From assembly GCA_016703535.1 (NCBI GenBank), contig JADJBV010000001.1:434001-498000 (forward strand): a stretch of 64,000 bases of DNA. The letters run 5' to 3'. Origin of the DNA: Deltaproteobacteria bacterium (GTDB lineage Bacteria; Myxococcota; Kuafuiibacteriia; Kuafuiibacteriales; Kuafuiibacteriaceae). Below, piece after piece: positions 62,364-64,000 of this stretch (within the stretch, counting starts at the first letter, position 1; each line of letters starts with the position of its first letter). The notes beneath the pieces were generated by a model, which searched no databases, was not told where the DNA came from, and saw nothing but the letters and a program-made list of their open reading frames with translations. The position numbers and the translations under genes were made by a program.

Positions 62364-63602
62364 TCACTCCGGGAGTCCATGACGGATCCACTGTTCGAGC
62401 ACCGAATATTGACTGGGCCCCAAGCGCTGGGCGGGTTCGCAGCGCAAGCTGCCTTGACACCGGGGCATGTCCCCCGAACGCACCCGAAGCAGGGACTTTT
62501 CGGCCAGCCCCTTCATCACTTGGTAGTCCAAGAAGTCTTGCGTTTGGTTGCGGTGGCAGCCGGCGCAATATTGGGTCACCCACGGCTTCACGTCGTTGGT
62601 GAAGGTGACCGCTTGATCGCCGGTGCTGGTGCCGCGCTTGAGGAGGCGTTCGCCGGCGGCGGCCCACACGTCTCCCAAACGATCGACCATCGCCTGGGTC
62701 GCGCCGGGGGCCGGATAGGCGATGGCCCGATCGGTCTCGACCAAAAACAAGCGGTCTTGCACCAGGGCCCAGGTGGCGCCGGTGCTGTCGACGGCCACGT
62801 CCAACACCGCCAAGGCCCCGGCCTCGGAGCTGGCCAGCGGATAATGTCGGAAGGCCGGCGCCCCTTTCGGGTCGTAGCGGAAGAGCCCCCTTTCGGTGGC
62901 CGCCCAGACCACCCCGTCGCCACCGGCCAAAGCTCGGACCGTGCCGGTGTCGAGGGGCGGATGATCACTCCGCAGCCCACCTTCGGCAGGCTCGAGGACG
63001 TGGAGTTCACCGCCGGCGATCACCAACGCAAAGGCGCCGCCCTGTTCGATGGCCACGCTCTTGATCACCTGCGGCATGCCTTCCAGGTTGAGGCGCACCA
63101 AGCCGGCCGCGGACCGTCGATAGAGGCCCCGGTCGGTGGCCAACCAGAGCCCGGCCAAGGGGCCTTCCACTTGTTCGTGCAGGTCGTTGACGCCCGCTCC
63201 CTCCAGGTCGAGGGGCGACTTGGTCACGTAGAGGCTGTCCAGGAGGAACAAGCCTCGGCTGGAGCCGAGCAAGGTGCCGCCGTCCGGGCGAGGGCCGATC
63301 ACCGTGATGGTGCCGAGGTCCTCCGGGTCGCCGTCGTCTTTGAAGTAGGCGCGCCGCTCCAGGGTCTCGCCTCGGACTTCGTAGACACCTTGAGCGGTCG
63401 CTAACACCACGGTGCCGCCCGCGCTCAGGCCCACCGCTTCGATCCCGGCCCCCACGTCGACGTCGGCGCTGAGGGCGAAGGTCCCGTCCATCGGGGCCCC
63501 CAACATCACCTCGACTTCGGACGGCGGGCTTTGGGGGATGGGTTCGGCATCACAGCCCCACCAAGCCCACAGGCCAAGGAACAACCACCACCTTCGTTGC
63601 AT
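62364..63602 (-). CDS. Propeller lipoprotein with C-terminal c-type cytochrome motif
   Basis: 412 aa from the ATG at 63602 (GGGGAGGGG before it); the frame opens further upstream. Signal QRRWWLFLGLWAWWGC (lipobox WWGC). A seven-bladed type propeller follows with blades such as TAQGVYEVRGETLERRAYF, GLWLATDRGLYRR, VVWAATERGLFRYD and GDVWAAAGERLLKRG. The C-terminus has YCAGCHRNQTQDFLDYQ, a heme-binding CxxCH, as in cytochrome-like PSD1/PSCyt domains of such operons. It lies 4 bases before the next gene. First gene of the operon or second after 63710. Confidence 0.8.
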   Translation of the reverse strand: MQRRWWLFLGLWAWWGCDAEPIPQSPPSEVEVMLGAPMDGTFALSADVDVGAGIEAVGLSAGGTVVLATAQGVYEVRGETLERRAYFKDDGDPEDLGTITVIGPRPDGGTLLGSSRGLFLLDSLYVTKSPLDLEGAGVNDLHEQVEGPLAGLWLATDRGLYRRSAAGLVRLNLEGMPQVIKSVAIEQGGAFALVIAGGELHVLEPAEGGLRSDHPPLDTGTVRALAGGDGVVWAATERGLFRYDPKGAPAFRHYPLASSEAGALAVLDVAVDSTGATWALVQDRLFLVETDRAIAYPAPGATQAMVDRLGDVWAAAGERLLKRGTSTGDQAVTFTNDVKPWVTQYCAGCHRNQTQDFLDYQVMKGLAEKSLLRVRSGDMPRCQGSLRCEPAQRLGPSQYSVLEQWIRHGLPE

Positions 63603-63709
63603 GCAGCGACCCCTCCCCATCGTGTGCCCCGGGATCGACCGAGCGGCCCCCACGAATGGGAAAAGGAAAATCGCCGAGTTTGAGGAGGCGCAGAAGGGCG
63701 GTGTTGGAC

Positions 63710-64000
63710 CTACCGGCGGCGCCGAGCCAAAAGTAACAACAATAACGGCAACATAGACCACAAGCCCCCGCTGCCAGCCCCGTTCGCCCGGCAACCCCCA
63801 TCCGAGGTGTTGAGCCCGGGATCGACCGGGGTCGGGTCGGGGGTGACCGGGTCCGGCACCACCGGGTCGGGCACCACCGGCACCGGGGCGCAGCTCAAGG
63901 TCAGGGGCACCTCCACCGTGGAAGGGTTGCCGAAGTGATCGGTGAGGGCCAAAGAGGCCGACACCACCTGATCGGCGTCGCAGGCCGGGTCGATGTTCAC
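63710..64000 (-). CDS. C-terminus of a surface protein with MYXO-CTERM-like tail, 5' end outside window
   Basis: The frame is open to the window edge (first codon GTG at 64000), so only the last 96 residues are seen: a beta-sandwich end (SLALTDHFGNPSTVEVPLTL), a Pro/Asp/Val-rich linker (PVVPDPVVPDPVTPDP), then GGCRANGAGSGGLW, a hydrophobic helix (SMLPLLLLLL) and RRRR. A Cys just before a helix with an Arg cluster is the MYXO-CTERM sorting signal pattern of Myxococcota. Upstream of the DUF1501 operon on the same strand. Confidence 0.8.
   Translation of the reverse strand: MNIDPACDADQVVSASLALTDHFGNPSTVEVPLTLSCAPVPVVPDPVVPDPVTPDPTPVDPGLNTSDGGCRANGAGSGGLWSMLPLLLLLLARRRR

Overview
The window is about 64 kb of GC-rich bacterial chromosome, most likely from a member of the Myxococcota (former Deltaproteobacteria). 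The evidence is eukaryote-like Ser/Thr kinases, many lipoproteins with Asp/Gly/Ser-rich linkers after the lipobox Cys, beta-propeller and ASH-type surface proteins with c-type heme motifs, a DUF1501-type Tat protein, and a MYXO-CTERM-like tail (Cys, hydrophobic helix, Arg cluster) at the right edge. No rRNA, tRNA, CRISPR array, phage or plasmid gene was seen. The one recognisable mobile element is an IS630-type insertion.

Layout. 1-9986: a helical-repeat protein, a TlpA-like thioredoxin, a membrane-anchored envelope protein, a small lipoprotein, then a Ser/Thr kinase followed by two GHKL (Hsp90/MutL-like) ATPases, the second with a C-terminal HELAH metalloprotease-type motif. 10087-12058: a candidate sigma-54 promoter, a small exported peptide, an SdpA/DUF5819-like protein and an SdpB/HTTM-like membrane protein, which together look like a peptide-toxin maturation operon. 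12068-18035: hybrid histidine kinase, quinone-oxidoreductase-like MDR enzyme divergent from an HxlR regulator, AraC regulator divergent from a DUF3224 protein, and a 2OG-Fe(II) oxygenase with a peroxiredoxin-like N-terminus. 18498-24857: lipoprotein hydrolase, nuoG-nuoH-nuoI, the IS630 element inserted exactly at the nuoI stop, and arfB. 24864-35975: PEBP and YceI proteins, phosphofructokinase, a second large Ser/Thr kinase, amidase, GNAT, a CheC/CheX-like protein and a PAS-GGDEF-EAL protein. 35980-44468: large ASH/propeller lipoprotein, lipase-maturation-factor protein, propeller and CAP-domain lipoproteins, enoyl-CoA hydratase. 44559-52556: alpha-2-macroglobulin (one-base frameshift) paired with pbpC. 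52596-57610: hotdog thioesterase, fasciclin protein, an unknown protein, propeller lipoprotein, PhlG-like hydrolase. 57611-58634: repeat-rich non-coding DNA. 58635-64000: an operon of DUF1501, lipoprotein, DUF1592/DUF1588-like (frameshifted) and propeller-cytochrome genes, then the C-terminus of a MYXO-CTERM-like protein.

Two points cut across the window. First, many first genes show a TANNNT-like -10 box ending 6-7 bases before the start codon, with no Shine-Dalgarno sequence, which suggests widespread leaderless transcripts; internal operon genes do carry Shine-Dalgarno sites. Second, two long genes are each broken by a single-base indel, which could be real decay or sequencing error. The strongest candidates for an undescribed system are the Sdp-like operon and the kinase/GHKL/GHKL-protease cluster.
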